NCBI GenBank assembly: GCA_026419785.1
Contig: JAODTK010004532.1
Span: 617,501 to 681,500, forward strand
Origin: Sclerodactyla briareus
Lineage: Eukaryota > Echinodermata > Holothuroidea > Dendrochirotida > Sclerodactylidae
Direction of reading: 5' to 3'
Length of the DNA: 64,000 nt
Of the stretch, positions 10,986-23,398 are shown piece after piece (positions within the stretch are counted from its first letter, which is position 1; each line of letters starts with the position of its first letter). The notes beneath the pieces are model-generated. The model saw only the letters and a list, made by a program, of their open reading frames with translations. It had not been told where the DNA came from and searched no databases. Made by a program: the position numbers and the translations under genes.

Positions 10986-11500
10986 GACATCCTGTGATTG
11001 ACATCATAACCAGAGTGGAATAGTCTCAACATTATTCGTCATTTGTGCCTCTATTCCAACTGTCCAGAAATCCATGGGATAGCTGCTGTACTATGCCAAA
11101 TACATTGTTGATTATGGAAACTGGGAACTAGGGAAAAAAAATCTAGTGGTGGTTGTTGTCTTGTTCCATTTTTCATTATTACTTTGGCTTTTATTTATTA
11201 TATTTTGTTCTGCAGAATAGAAAAAAATCCTAAGCAAAAGGGATGATTGGATTGAGTGAGATGACCAATGTAATTGAGGCCTCGAGTGGGAAGTGGGCGA
11301 GATTCATCGAGGGAAAAGGAGTAGCCTCTTTGTTTCGTGTTTTTATCAATTTTACAACTGTGGAAATACCACATGCTTGTGAAATCTAGAGCCCCATCCA
11401 CCGACTATCATTTGTATTGGGAAATTGTCATGGAGCTTGGCCCATCTGTTCTGCTGCAACTACCACATATCTAGGGTGTTAGGTTCAAGGATTGATGTCT
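10986..11500. other. Unassigned sequence
   Basis: AT-rich, with no recognisable feature. Confidence 0.35.
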
Positions 11501-11504
11501 TGAT

Positions 11505-13760
11505 ATTCCACAGGAGATAACCCTGAACTTAGGCTATAAGCTTCCCAAGATTTCCTTGCAGGCACCAGTTGGGTCTATTCACTGTGGGCGTCTCAAGATT
11601 CTGGGCTTTTTTCGAGCCTAATTTGACTATACTACTGCACTCGGATATGATATTAACTCCTAATCTGACTATATTTGTTTTCTTTTAATGATAGGTTAGT
11701 CTTTCTATTTAGTAATATAACTAGAATTTGGGTTTTCAATTTCATGTTGTACAGGCAAGTATGTCCTTTTGAAAAAATTATTGAAACCTTTAAAGTTTGA
11801 ATTGCCCCTTGCATGTGAGATCCCATGACCCATATAGCAATGCATCCATCAAAACTGGACAGGTTTGTGATGAGTCCGTGAATTACAGACCCCATATGAG
11901 CCATGCATGATGTGTGTTGTGATTGGTCTTGATTTATCCATGGCAATAAATGACGGAACCCATTGCAGGAGCAAAGCGATCTTCAGAATCAAGCTACCAG
12001 ATATGCAAAAAAAACCCTCAGAAAAGAAGTGGTTAGCACAAAACATCTATACATATTTATATGGATTGATTTTGCCAGAAATGTAGCCTTACCTGAAACG
12101 TGGTTCTAACAGGTGTTCTGACAAGGGGACTAAATTTTAGTGATTCCAATGATTTGATATGTATAAATGTTGATTGCCAACTATCAGTTACAGCTGAGAC
12201 AAGAGAACTCTAGTGTTTGTTTGACACACGTACTTGGGTAGCATTTACAATATAAAGGATCCACAGAATTGCAGTGTTCCTGAGAAACGAGTGCAAGCGG
12301 ACGTCTTGGTAGCTGCGGCCAGCAAAATTCCTGTGGCGAATACACTGAATGTTTGTCGCCATTTCACGTTTTATTGTCTGTTCATATTTAACTTGCCCCC
12401 GTCTATGACATCTGTCATACCGGGAATGATTGGAAACATTGTCTACAAATGCCTGATATTGCTTCAGTGCCCAGCAACAAGTAAGCGCACAACTCATTCC
12501 TAAGCCTGTGGAAGTGAACAGTGGAAACACACTTCCCACAGAAATGATATCGAAATTGTTGACATATCGATTATGTTGGACATCCAGGGAATATATACAA
12601 ACAAAGGCAACAGTTATATTAAACAGCATTTAGGTGGGGGGTGGCAAGCCCCCATTTGGCTAATGAAAGCTCACTGTGCTCACCATTTCTAGGTCACAAT
12701 GAGAAATTGGACCGAAGATATGTGTCAAAAGATTAATGACTTCTGGAATGGTCTTGTCGTTGTTGTGTTTCCAGAAATAAGGAGTAATGTAAAACAAATC
12801 CTGCAGAGGCAGGGACTAAATGTAACAAACCTCTCTACAGCTCAAAGGGTCGTTGAGGAAGAATTATTGGGTGAATTAATGGATTTGATTAAAATTTACG
12901 CACACTATGCAAACAAAAAATGTAAATTCAGCCTAGAGCCCCCCCCCCCAGTGGCATGCTTCATCCACCCACCAAGTTTCAACATGGTTGACATGTACGG
13001 TTCAGGAAGTTACGAAATGGAAGACTATTGGGGTGATTAATTGGATTATAATTAAAAATTTCATCACATTATGCAAACAAAAATGTTACTCAGCGCCTAG
13101 CCAGTGGCATGCCTTCATCCACTCACCCAAGTTTCAACCTGATCACATGTACGGTCCAGTATGTTACGACCATGAAAGTGACGGACAGAGATGAACGAAC
13201 GAATAGTACGGAGACACATATGAACTTGTAGAGCTGATAACCGCAGCTAAAAAATATAGAGATTATATGTTTAGGAATTTTCATTCAAATTGAATGATTC
13301 AAATGCTTTCAGTACATTGCTTACGTAGCAGGTGCTAGTTATTTTGTTTTTTTTCTTAGTCCTGATGAGATTCAGAGAAATTTATGCTGTCGCAACAGTG
13401 GGGCGTGTGAGTCTAGCTCCGATAACGATAACTCAACCCCACCGGATAACGATAACTCAACCCACCGGGCGATACATCAGAGCTTATACGATGAGTACAT
13501 GATCCCTATTGCTCTGGGGTCAACAGGGGTCATCAGAAACTTGTGATTACAAAAGTCCTGAATGCTTGGTCAGATGAAGCTAACATTTGGTATGCAGGCG
13601 CTTTTGTATGGGGAGTAGAGGAACAAGAAACCCTATTCATTTAGGTTGGGGTTTGAGGGTCATTTTTGTGGAAAATTGACATTTTTTTGGCCAATTTTTG
13701 CATGTGAAAAATGTGATAACTCACCTTGGGGATCAAGCTCACACACAAGTGTGGGGTCCT
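11505..13760. repeat. Segmental duplication, copy A (interrupted)
   Basis: The stretch 11505-12284 matches 13965-14745, and 13246-13760 matches 14746-15250, in the same order and orientation. Shared words include 'aggctataagcttcc' (11530; 13979), 'tgtttgacacac' (12218; 14683) and 'gataacgataactcaaccc'/'gataacgtaactcaaccc' (13419; 14940). Copy A carries about 960 extra bases (12285-13245) that copy B lacks. Small indels are frequent between the copies. Confidence 0.7.
12285..13245. repeat. About 960 bp present in copy A only, containing a two-unit tandem repeat
   Basis: Copy B joins 'ccacagaattgcagtg' almost directly to 'aaaaatttatagagattta', while copy A has this block at the same point. Inside it, about 12863-13020 and 13029-13185 are two diverged tandem units of roughly 160 bases, both containing 'atgcaaacaaaaa' and 'cagtggcatgc'. 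Either an insertion in A or a deletion in B explains it. No terminal inverted repeat was found. Confidence 0.5.
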
Positions 13761-13964
13761 CATTAATGCTATATGTAGGAAACATTTTGGAATGACAGCG
13801 AATTGTCGCAATTTTGAAATAAGTCATGGGGAAAGTGGAGTTTCATCGGATAATTCACAAGTCACCATTAAAGTCACCACTTGTGTACCGAAAGAAGAAC
13901 GCATTTTATCTCTTATTACCAGTTTCAAAGAACGCACCATATGTCCCTGATAGTCCACGGATAT

Positions 13965-15250
13965 CACCCTGAACTTCAGGCTATAAGCTTCCAAGATTTA
14001 CCTGCAGCAACAGTTGGTCTATCACTGCTGGTGTCTCAAGTTAGGGGCTGTTAGCCTTCATGTGACTATACTACTGCACTTTCATGACTATACAACTCAT
14101 TAACCGGTCTATTAATGTTTCGTTGTAATTGTAATAGTCTTCCAATTTTCGTCACATCACTAAAATTGTGGTCTTTTAATTTACGTGTTACAGACAAGTA
14201 TGTTCCTTGTGAAGTATTGAAACCTTTGAAATCTTTGATTTGCCCCTTGCATGTAAGATCCCATGACCCAAATAGCAATGCATCCATCAAAACGGGACAG
14301 GTTGGTGGTCTGTGACTTCTGACAACCCATAATTGAGCCATCTCATGATGTTGATTGTTGGGTGATATTCATGGTCAATAACTTGATGATCCCATTGCTG
14401 GCATCCAAAGGGTGATTCAATTAGCTACATATATGCGGAAAAACCCTTCAGAAAAGAAGGGTAAGCATATAGACTTGTGAGAAACTTTGGTAAACATCTA
14501 TACTTGTTTCTTGATTGGATGATTTTGCCAAAAATGTAGCATTACCTTGAAAGTGGTTCTTACAGTGTTCTTGCCAAGGACTATATTTTAGTGATTTCCA
14601 ATGATTTTTATATGTATAAGTTTTGATTGCAACTATCACTAGCCCACCTAACCAGTACAAGGAGCAAGGGAATTTAGTGTTTGTTTGACACACATACTTG
14701 GGTATGCATTACAATATAAAGGAACCACAGAATTGCAGTGGTCTGAAAAATTTATAGAGATTTATTTGTAGAAAAGAAAAAATTTCAATTGAATTTGAAT
14801 GATGCAAAGGTCAGTACATTACTTACGGTAGCAGGGTGCTAGTATATTTTGTTATTTGTATTCCTTGATGAGATTCAGAGAAAAATATATGCTGTCACAA
14901 CAGGTTTTGGTGGGTGCGTCGGGTGTGAAAGTATGGCTCCGATAACGTAACTCAACCCACCGGGATAGTCAGAGCTATGACTGGATTGAGTGGTCATGAT
15001 CCTATGCTCTGGGGTCAAAGAGGTCAGTCAGAAAGAAAACCTGGTGATTAAAATTAAATCCAGAATGCTGGTCAGATTCAAGTGAAGTTGGTACGCAGTT
15101 TGTAGGGGAGTACGAACCCCTCATTTAGGTTGTGGTTTGAGGGTCATTTGTCGGAAAATTGACCATTTTGACCCCCAAGTTTTGCCTTGTGACACGCAAC
15201 CCCACCTGGATTGATCAAGCTCACACCTAGTGTGTGGGTCCCCATTGAAT
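13965..15250. repeat. Segmental duplication, copy B (uninterrupted)
   Basis: This is the partner of copy A, beginning at 'atcaccctgaacttcaggct'. It keeps the same landmark words in the same order without the 960 bp block, so it shows the pre-insertion or deleted state. No coding function was recognised in either copy. Confidence 0.7.
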
Positions 15251-16050
15251 GAGTACATAACCCTGTTGGTTTTAAACAGGATGCTTGATCAGATCAGTGT
15301 GTGCAGTTTCTTTATGTTAGTTGCAAACACCTGTTTTTTTCTTCTTTTTTTGTAGGGTGGGGGGATTGGGTTAATTTTTCAGAGAAATTGGGAAATAATT
15401 CCTAAGAATGGGAATTTTGGCCAGTCTCGGCTTGTCAACTAGCCCAAACCGGAGGATCAAGTCTACACAGTTGTGGTTTTTCTCTTTTGGCGTACAGAAT
15501 TCTTGTTCTGGGGTCTGGTCAAAAGGGCATATGAGGTCAAGCAGAGGGGCAAAAGCTGAGAGACTTGGATGCACTTGAGAAAGCCAGAAGCATGGTCAGA
15601 AGCAAGCTTGAAAATTGGTTGGCAGCTTTGGTACAGGGGGACCAGTTTGTTGCATTGCATTGGTGGTATTTGCTAAGAATTTATGTTCTCGATGGAAGAA
15701 ATTGATGATTTGTCTTGCCAATTGCAATAACTGACGGATCAAGTCCATACTTGGTTATGTGGGTTCCCCATAATGATTACATCAACATCGATTTGGGTCA
15801 GGTGACAGGTCAGCATAGGTCAACCAAAGCTGGACAATTGAGAAATAAAATTTCAGTCCTTCGTGCTGAAATTTTGTCTGCTTTTCCATGGGTAGTACTA
15901 GAAACCTCAGTGTTTGGCTGGGATATGGAGAGTTTTGGCTTTTAATTATGGTCATTGATTACCTGGAGTGGATGAAGCTTTGTACGCGGTATGTGAGTTC
16001 CCTCATAATGAGTAAATGAACTGTTTGTTTGGGGGATCAGGTCAAAGCGT
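15190..16050. repeat. Diverged tandem repeat with 'gatcaagctcacac' units
   Basis: Related phrases recur about every 250-290 bases: gatcaagctcacacctagtg (15216), gatcaagtctacacagttg (15454), gatcaagtccatacttgg (15737) and gatgaagctttgtacgcgg (15972). Most are followed by a 'gtgggt(t)ccccat' phrase and a 'ggtcaaaggtca' phrase. The end of copy B and copy A (13733) also carry a unit, so the segmental duplication lies within a larger tandem array. Confidence 0.6.
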
Positions 16051-16600
16051 CATTTGAGGTCAAAACTATGTCAGCCTAAGCAGGTCAGTGCAGTCAAGGA
16101 ATCACTATGGATGCCTTTTATACTTCACTGGTTCATCATGAAAAAAAAAAAACATTATAGGCCAAACATGTTCAGTAAAAGCAAAACCAAGTAGTCAAGT
16201 AAGCGATGGGGTCTATACCCACCATTATGAAGAGGATCTAAAGCGGGCCTTCTCAACTAGTTTCGTTTGAAAGTGCCAACTACGATGTTACTATCCAGGC
16301 AGAGCGGATTTGCCGTGGATCGTACTTACAAGGGGAAATTTTTTGTTTGCAAACTCAAGAATGAGGAAAAACGGGCATTCCCACGTCTTAAGGCAGTAGG
16401 CAATATCCCGAAAAGACCTAATTCCGAATTTCATGCAGAAACGTCCTTGAAGACCTGTCAATGGTATATTCTTTTCGGTCTATCGATGAACACACCCCCC
16501 AGTTGGCAAATTGCATCAACAATGTTCTTATTCAACAGCATTAAGCATGACTAGTTTGGTGTGTATATATTTACGGAATTTACCGGACACAGCCACATTG
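16051..16600. other. Unassigned sequence
   Basis: An open frame of 95 codons on the + strand (16267-16554) has no recognisable family. Nothing else was seen. Confidence 0.35.
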
Positions 16601-17330
16601 CATAACATGCTGTTGTTTTTTTTTTTTTAGGGATAAGAGACTTCCGTCGTGATGAGCCCGTCTTGTCAATAATGTTCTTGAAGGTAGTATGTTGGTGCTG
16701 TGACTGCTCCTTCCGACAGTCATCCAGTTTTTCCAGGTTCTCTCGAAAAATGTATTTCTTATGACGTCTAGTTGGTAATCGTGGCTTTATTTTCTTAGAA
16801 TTGTCTCTCGTACGATTCCGGTTTCCACAATCAATATTGCCAGGGTTCCTATCAATTTTTTTGCTGAACATATTGTATACAGTTATGAGATCTTGTCTGG
16901 CATGTCTCTCCTGCGATGTAGTTAAATGCAATTTTTTTCAGTATCTGATCGTTAAGCTAAGGCTTCTGAGGTTGTTTCATCTTGGTTCAGCTTTTTGCAC
17001 TCCTTCATTAAGCTCCATGTCTTTTTTCATGTACGGCTTCCACACTTGGGAACACCATAATCAACGATCGTCTTACCAACGTCTTATATAACTGGATGAT
17101 GATTTTTCGGTCCATTGTTCTTGACGTTCCTGCGGATAATAAATCCCATCTTTCTATTTGCCTTCTTCAACCAACCTCTGCACACTGTTTGGTCGGCTTC
17201 ATTGATGTACTGATATAAACACCCAGGTCCATTTTCCTCTTCTTTACTTTTATTGCTGTTCCATTCATTTCGTACAAGCCGTGTGGTTATTGTAACCAAA
17301 ATGCAGTTCACAACACTTATCAATATCAAA
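16600..17330 (-). mobile_element. 3' end of a CR1-like non-LTR retrotransposon
   Basis: Read on the - strand, the C-terminal part of a reverse transcriptase polyprotein appears in pieces. The fragment KKANRKMGFIIRRNVKN (around 17110-17160) is the 'connection' region after the RT core in CR1/L2-type elements. RQDLITVYNMFSKK and later NIDCG (16800-16900) are the C-terminal tail typical of these elements. An A tract on that strand (T run at 16615-16630 as given) could be the tail. The endonuclease and RT core are absent, so this is a strongly 5'-truncated insertion with frame breaks. Confidence 0.7.
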
Positions 17331-17579
17331 ATTCATTTGCCATTTCTGTGTCCAGACATCAACAAGTAGTTGCATGCGCCACATGTGTGTAAAGGGGCAC
17401 AATTACCGCGAGTTTCGCATATTTTACCAACTGATTTTGTTTAGTCTGTCATTTTGCGAAGTAAATATTATCACCGTTGACAGGTTTTCTGTATTTCATC
17501 TTTTTTCCTAAGTTTTCATTGCCAGTCCGTCGCACACCATTTGGAAATGCCTCAAAGTGCCACAAAATGCGCTGCGCTG
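17331..17579. other. Spacer between two LINE remnants
   Basis: Unassigned. It separates the 5' break of the first LINE fragment from the poly(A) end of the next. Confidence 0.4.
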
Positions 17580-20380
17580 CAGTTTTTTTTTTGTTTTTTT
17601 TTTTTTTTTTAAACAAAGTGACCTGAGGAAGGGGCGGAACCATAATTGCCTCTCTAAACAAAAAGGCACACCCCCAAGCACCAAGAAACTAAAAAGAGCG
17701 AAAGAGGAGCGATCCAACTTGTTAATTCTACTCTTGAACGCTGGAGGTCAAAATCAGGAGGAAATATATCCCGAGGAAGCCTATTACAGGGCACGCGAAG
17801 TGCAGAGGAAAAAAGGAGACGGCATAGGTTTCGGTGCGATGGAGTGGAGGTGATGGGGCCCACCCCGCAACGGGTGGCTGGAAGAAGAAAGCGAGTATGG
17901 CGAGTTAACCTCGGAGTAAGTAAAGGAGGAACAGCATCCCCAAGCTCAGAAGAACATGACCATAAAAGTAACGTTAAAGGAGGCAGGGAGAGATGATACA
18001 GATCTGCGATGGGATAGAGAGTCAAGTGAGGAGGTAAGATGATTATCGTTGATGAAACGGAAATGGACTTTCTATGGATACGATCAAGACCTGGAGAGGA
18101 TGGCGAAGCCCCACCCCAAATATGGCAACCATTATTCCATTAGGGAGCGAATTGGGGCTTGTAAAGCAGAGAAGTAGCTGTGGTGGGTGAAGTATTCCTT
18201 GTCGGAATAAGAACGCCCAGCTTTCTAGAAGCATTAGTAGAGATAGACTTGATATGGAGTTCCAGGACAGGTTGTTGCTGATTCCATACCAAGGATATTT
18301 AAGAGAGGTAGACTGAGGGAGGATCGGTCAGCCATGAAAATAGCTGGTGAATCAGAAACACGCCGACCAGAACTCCGCAGTCCTGAGTTTTAGATGGATG
18401 AGGTAACCAGATTAGCAGAGTTCAAAATAGAATGAAGTTCATTGTTAAGCTGATGGCCAACTAGACGTGGGAGACAAAATCGTTCAGTTCCGGGGGCGTG
18501 AGGAACGAGGAAAAGACAAGAGTGGTGAAGGGTAGGATCATCAGCAAATGAGTGAATACTACAGGAGGTAGAGCTAAGGAGATCATGATAAACATGAGAA
18601 ACAGTGTAGGAGAAACGACAAACGGAGAACACCAGCATTGATACGGAAGGTCTCGGAGAGGGCACCATCAACCCTAACAGAGATATGCGCGACCGGTAAG
18701 AAAAACTGGCAGTCCAAGGAGGTTAGAATGGGGCTGAAACAAATGAAGTTAATTTGGCAAAGAGTCCGGGTCGTCCCAAACACGGTCAAAGGCCTCTAGA
18801 GTATCAAGGCAATCGCCCTACTTTCACGAAAAACTCATGGCTTGGGCCCACTGATGGGTGACAAAAGATAGTAGGTCCCAGTGATCGGCCATGCCGGAAA
18901 ACCATACTGGTGGTTCACTGCTGAGAGAGTGAAACTCAAGCAAAGTTCAAAACATGATTGTTTACTATAGTTCCATAACTTTGGAGAGGACCGAGTGATG
19001 GACAATCGGCCTGTAATTGGAGGGGTTGGATTTGTCACCCTTTTAGGGACTGGGCAGACATTAGCATGTTTCCACACAGAAAGGGTAGATCCCATAGAAT
19101 AACAAAGGCGGTAAGCTTGCTAAGGAGGCGCAAGTTCGGGCGCACACTTCAGGAGGACTATAGGGGAATGCTCAGGACCAGATGCGTTATTAAGGTCTAA
19201 ACTATTGAGTGTTTGGTCGGACCAGGCGAACAGTAGTGAAAACAACATCAAGATCGTTTCACAAAAAGCTGGCAAAAGATGGGGGAGATGAGCATCTGTG
19301 TTCATAGTGGATTAGAAGAGAATAGCTCAGCAAAAGTATACAAAAGTATTAGCTTTAGAGGTGGCATCACTAGCCAAAGAGGCCATCCGTTTGACAAGCG
19401 GAGGGAATTTGGAAATTCAGAAATTCTGGGGGGACACAGGAATTTGGCCAGCGACCAAAGCAACGACTACCAGAAGGGGCAGGATGAAAGTTTATTAGCC
19501 CATACGTGAAATGAAATAATTTTTTGCCTCATCGATAGTCTCGAGCACCACATTACGAGCAGTAAATGTAGTAACATAGGCTTGACGGGAATCAGGTGAA
19601 GGAGAAGGTAGCGAAGCTCGATAAAGTCGGTTATTCTCCTGGACGGCAGAAGTACATTGATGGTTGAACCATGAAGGTGAGATGATGAAGAGAGCCTGAG
19701 CTCAAAGTGTAGGGACTAAAAGTGTCATCCTAAAAGATAATTCCAAATAGCAGAAGAGAGGTGAGGGGTCATCTGAGAAGGTAGTTCATCCAGGGAAGAC
19801 TGAAAAAAATCCCCGAGACCAAACCAGTCAGCCTTGGAGTAGTTCCAGAGTTTCTGCCTTTGGTGGGGGCTTGCATATAGGAGTTAGATTGATGAGACAG
19901 GTAATGAGGCAATGGTCAAAGGAGCCAATAGGGGCAGAGACTGTTGCTGGACTGTAAATACGGGGATGATGAGTAGTGAGAAAGAGATCCAACAACGTAA
20001 GCAGGTCCGAGGCCGATCTGGGATACGGGTGGAGAATTGAGGAGGCTGGGGAGACAATTGGAATACGCAAAGACTCAGCTTCGAACCAGCTCTTCAGAGC
20101 GTAGAGTGTATGAGCCAGTCTGCGTTATGCACATTGAAATACCCGTATATAGAATTTCACAGTCGTTGAATCGTTGAATTAGTAATTAAACAGCAGAGGT
20201 GAGATGCGAGAATAGGAGCCTCGGATTATTACAATTGGGGGGCGAACGGTAAACACAACCGAACACCTTAGTAAAACGAGGAAGAGAGACTCTGAGCCAG
20301 AGAGTTGAGAAGGCCTGCTCTAAAGTTCTGTGCATGGAATGATATTCCAGGAACATTTGTTTACTGAACATGATAATACA
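17580..20380 (-). mobile_element. Jockey/CR1-group LINE, 5'-truncated and degenerate
   Basis: On the - strand the domains run from high to low coordinates. An endonuclease part is at about 20370-19830, with FGCVYRSPPNCNNPRLLF, LLDLFLTTHHPRIYSPATVS and a following S-x-D-H-C motif whose Ser-Asp is read as SFDHC. A linker follows, then reverse transcriptase at about 19200-18400: a fragment like NASGPEHSPIVLLKCAPELA, then CPVPKR, RVDGALSETFRINAGV and the catalytic SFADDPTLHH near 18537-18560. A C-terminal tail at about 18000-17680 contains LPRDIFPPDFDLQR. The T runs at about 17582-17612 as given are its poly(A) tail. The N-terminal half of the endonuclease is missing, and many stops and shifts interrupt the rest, so it is dead. 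Confidence 0.85.
18400..19200 (-). pseudogene. LINE reverse transcriptase core
   Basis: These are the fingers and palm of the LINE above. The conserved blocks are the lysine-rich entry around CPVPKR (RT block 2), the HQYGF block (near 18900), a V-D-G-A-x-S block leading to a damaged PQGS (INAGV then a shift), and FADD with both catalytic Asp residues intact at about 18537-18556. At least three frame changes occur between blocks. It copied its own RNA at the target site when active. It cannot make a whole protein now. Confidence 0.8.
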
Positions 20381-20985
20381 AATACTAGGGGATCACTGTG
20401 CTCAGAGATGGTTCTTGTAGAATCCCAAATCACTTTAGCAGCAACCTATAAAAACCATTGAACAGGCCTGTGTCAAGATGCAATCTCTTCGTTCAATCTT
20501 CTGATTCTTAAGCCTTCTAAAAAGGTCATGAATTTGGAATTAGCAATGTGGCAACCCTGTTTAATCGATGTGTATCCTGATGTTACTGAAAGTATTATTA
20601 AACAAGTCTTCTGTATGTTTATGTAATCATATCCTATGAATGATATTGCATTAGAACTGACCACTTGAATTGGATTTTCTTGCAAATCATACCTGTTGGA
20701 CATTTTGATAATTTTCCACTAATTATTGGCAGAAATTGTTATACGAACCCACAACAAACTCCCAGTTTTTTAGCCAAAGTTCTATATGCCAATCACTAAA
20801 GATAGTTTTTTAAACATGCATTCATAACAGTCATTGTAGAATTGTTCAAATAAAAAAATTTTCTAGAACAAATTACGAAAGTTGGTTCAATAGATAGCAT
20901 TAAATTTGATGTCTTTGTCGTATAGTTCAAATATTTTTTTTGTATTACATCCACTAAAGTATTGTATTATCCTGGTATTAAGATT
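20381..20985. other. AT-rich unassigned sequence
   Basis: Nothing was recognised. It is the 5' flank of the truncated LINE. Confidence 0.4.
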
Positions 20986-21590
20986 ATGGTTAGTACTATA
21001 TTCGTTTTGCATCAGTTGAATAACAAATTCAGAATTTGATGATATGATGCTTTTCTCAGGTAATAGACCTTACGGATATTTGAAGTGCAACCTTTATTTT
21101 CTCATGATTTTGCTGGATTTCATGGAAACTGGTTTAGATATGGCTCACCTTTACTCCAACATTTTTAACATAGACTGGATGTCACAGGAGGTCATTCAGT
21201 TGTCTATTTTTGCCTGGTTCATTTCCAAAATTTCAACGTTTGTTCGATTTCATGAAGCTTGATGGGTATGGTCTTACTCTAGTCTTAGTCCCCTAAATGT
21301 GAACATTGCCTCGCCTCACTGGGGGTTATGCAGTTTGTATGAATTGCTTGATTCATGCAATGTTCCAAGTTTGTTGGAGTTCTGCAATGAAATGTATTAA
21401 GTGTGGTTCCCCATAATGTCCTGAAAAATGGGTCAATGGAAAGTTGAATAATGTGGTCTAATTGCATAATTAGTCCCATTTTTAATAGTCACATTACCAC
21501 AAAACTTATAACTCCTTTAAGTAGACATGGTTCAATGATCATCCGTGCAAATTTTCTGTTATGCTATATCAAACTTGAATCAAACACTGG
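20986..21590. repeat. Dispersed repeat related to 33.6-34.3 kb
   Basis: 'ttcatgcaatgttccaagtt' (21353) corresponds to 'ttcatgtaatgttcaagttgg' near 34104. 'caatggaaagttgaata' (21433) corresponds to 'caatgaaagttgaatatg' near 34198, each followed by a 'gtctaattgcat'-like phrase and, about 70 bases later, 'gtagacatggtcaa'. The two copies are diverged and in the same orientation, on either side of the DIRS element. Confidence 0.55.
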
Positions 21591-22019
21591 AATGACAGAC
21601 ATTCCAAGTCACACACGCATTTGCGTGTGACTCACGCATTTTCCAGGTTTTCATTCACTACGCTCCACGCCATCGGAACTTTATCACAACCAATCACGAA
21701 AACACCTCCCAGAGTTTGGTTTATATTCTGCGAGGCTAGGCCTAACCTAAATCAGGTTAGCTTGCCCGATTAACATAGTTTGGTTTCATCTCATCCAACA
21801 TCCACTGGTAAATGATGATTACTGACCAGTTCCATACCTAGGCTAGCAATGCTAATATTAAGTGTGATTTCTTTCCCGCCGGCCACGCGGTCAGCTCGAC
21901 ACCAATAGAGTTAAACTAAACTTCAGTTGCAGTGAACTGGTAGCCACATGCCGACGTACGTATGACAGCAGACAAGTGCATTGATTTGTTGATGGATTGC
22001 CATGGGTCCTACACCTGGG
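21591..22019. other. Unassigned sequence
   Basis: Contains short palindromic words such as 'acacacgcatttgcgtgtgactcacgc', but no gene was recognised. Confidence 0.35.
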
Positions 22020-22505
22020 TGCGTTCTTTCGAACTGGTATATACCGTACATACGAGATAAAACGCGTTCTTTCGTACAAAGTGGTGACTTTAAAGTGGTG
22101 ACTTTGGGAATTCTCTGATGAACCTCCTTCCCGATTTTATATCAACATGTGCGACGCATTCGAACTCCTCAATTCAGAAATCGCGAGTCATTCCGAAATG
22201 TTCCATTTATGAATAGGTAATTCATGTGAATATAACTTTATAATGAGAAGTTAGGACGGACCTGAATTCTGCAATGAATGATAAATATCATACGTAGGAG
22301 CGATTTCAGTCAATTATGCAGCGTCGCACGTCGGAAAGCGAGGACTTTTCGCGTAACCACACTACTCTGTGCATTGCAATGAGACGGTGGAGTTTCGTCA
22401 TGGCGCTGAACAACAGCCAGCTGTAATGGAAAAGTGTTGGGGTCGAAAGCATTTTACCAGTTGGGAACTCGTATGTTTCGGTATATACGAGTTCGAAAGG
22501 ACGCA
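22020..22505. mobile_element. Inverted-repeat element with TGCGTTCTTTCGAACT ends
   Basis: The first 27 bases (TGCGTTCTTTCGAACTGGTA... to 22046) match the reverse complement of the last 26 or so (22480-22505, ...GAGTTCGAAAGGACGCA) with about three mismatches. The interior holds no transposase, so this is a MITE-like non-autonomous element. A shorter relative lies at 23399-23547. Confidence 0.7.
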
Positions 22506-23398
22506 GCAACAGTTGCAAGATTTGTTCCATTCATCAAATACTCAACTAAACTCTATTTGGGTCCCCTCTGTTTACGTGTTTTATTCAATGTTTTTTTTTT
22601 ATGTTTTTTTTTAGTCAAACCAGCATGACTGGTTGTGAGCTTTGTGATCCACCATTCATTCTATTACTAATTCCTGTGTGTCCACAATGGACTTTTGGGT
22701 TCCCCACGATTGCCTTTTAGGCTGCCAATTGATCATCTTGATTGATTTGGAACAAAATTTGAACAATGATTTATCATTGACCACTAGGACATTTCTGACC
22801 TTGTGAAGTTAAGGTCAAAGTCATTGAAGCATTCACAATTGGCCATTTGTTCACCCCTACAAATGTATCTTCTCCTACAAAAGCATTAGATGCTTGAAAC
22901 GCAGTCAAATGTTCATTGGGTGGGTAGCGATCTTTCAGATTGTACACCAGATTTTAGATGGAAGGTAATAGCATGCCATGGAGTTAAAACAGTAAACATC
23001 TGGTGGAAAGAAAATATCATGGGCCTCTAAACAGTAATGCTTGATGAATGTGGACCGAACTTGGAAACAAAGTCATGAAAAAAAAAACCCCCCCATGGGA
23101 ATAACTTGACCTTGTGAAGGTCAAGGTTCAAAAGTTATTAAAGAGGAATAAGGGGCTATTTTGTTTAAATCTACAAAATGCATTTTTGATATGAAGAGGA
23201 TGGGGACTGTTCTCAATTCTTTCTAATGTTTTCTCAAAAAAGTGCTTCTTAATGACATGTTCACAAAATTACATGTCCATGTTATCTGAGGTAGTTTAAG
23301 GTGGATTCCATGGAAAAGTTGACATAGTACCATGATCCTTTTACATTTCTCCCTAACAATCGGAGACTGACCTCGCAATCTAGCCTGTTACTGTATGC
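22506..23398. repeat. Tandem repeat with 'gaccttgtgaag(t/g)' units
   Basis: Two diverged units about 310 bases apart carry 'ctgaccttgtgaagttaagg' (22797) and 'cttgaccttgtgaaggtcaa' (23106), followed by 'gtcattgaag' or 'gttattaaag' and by a 'tacaaatg(t/c)a' phrase. Unit ends were not defined. No coding sequence was seen. Confidence 0.5.

Noticed and set aside
22797-23140. Spaced repeats checked as a CRISPR array
   Set aside because: The units are long, diverged and too few, and there is no constant short repeat with unique spacers. The window is eukaryotic.
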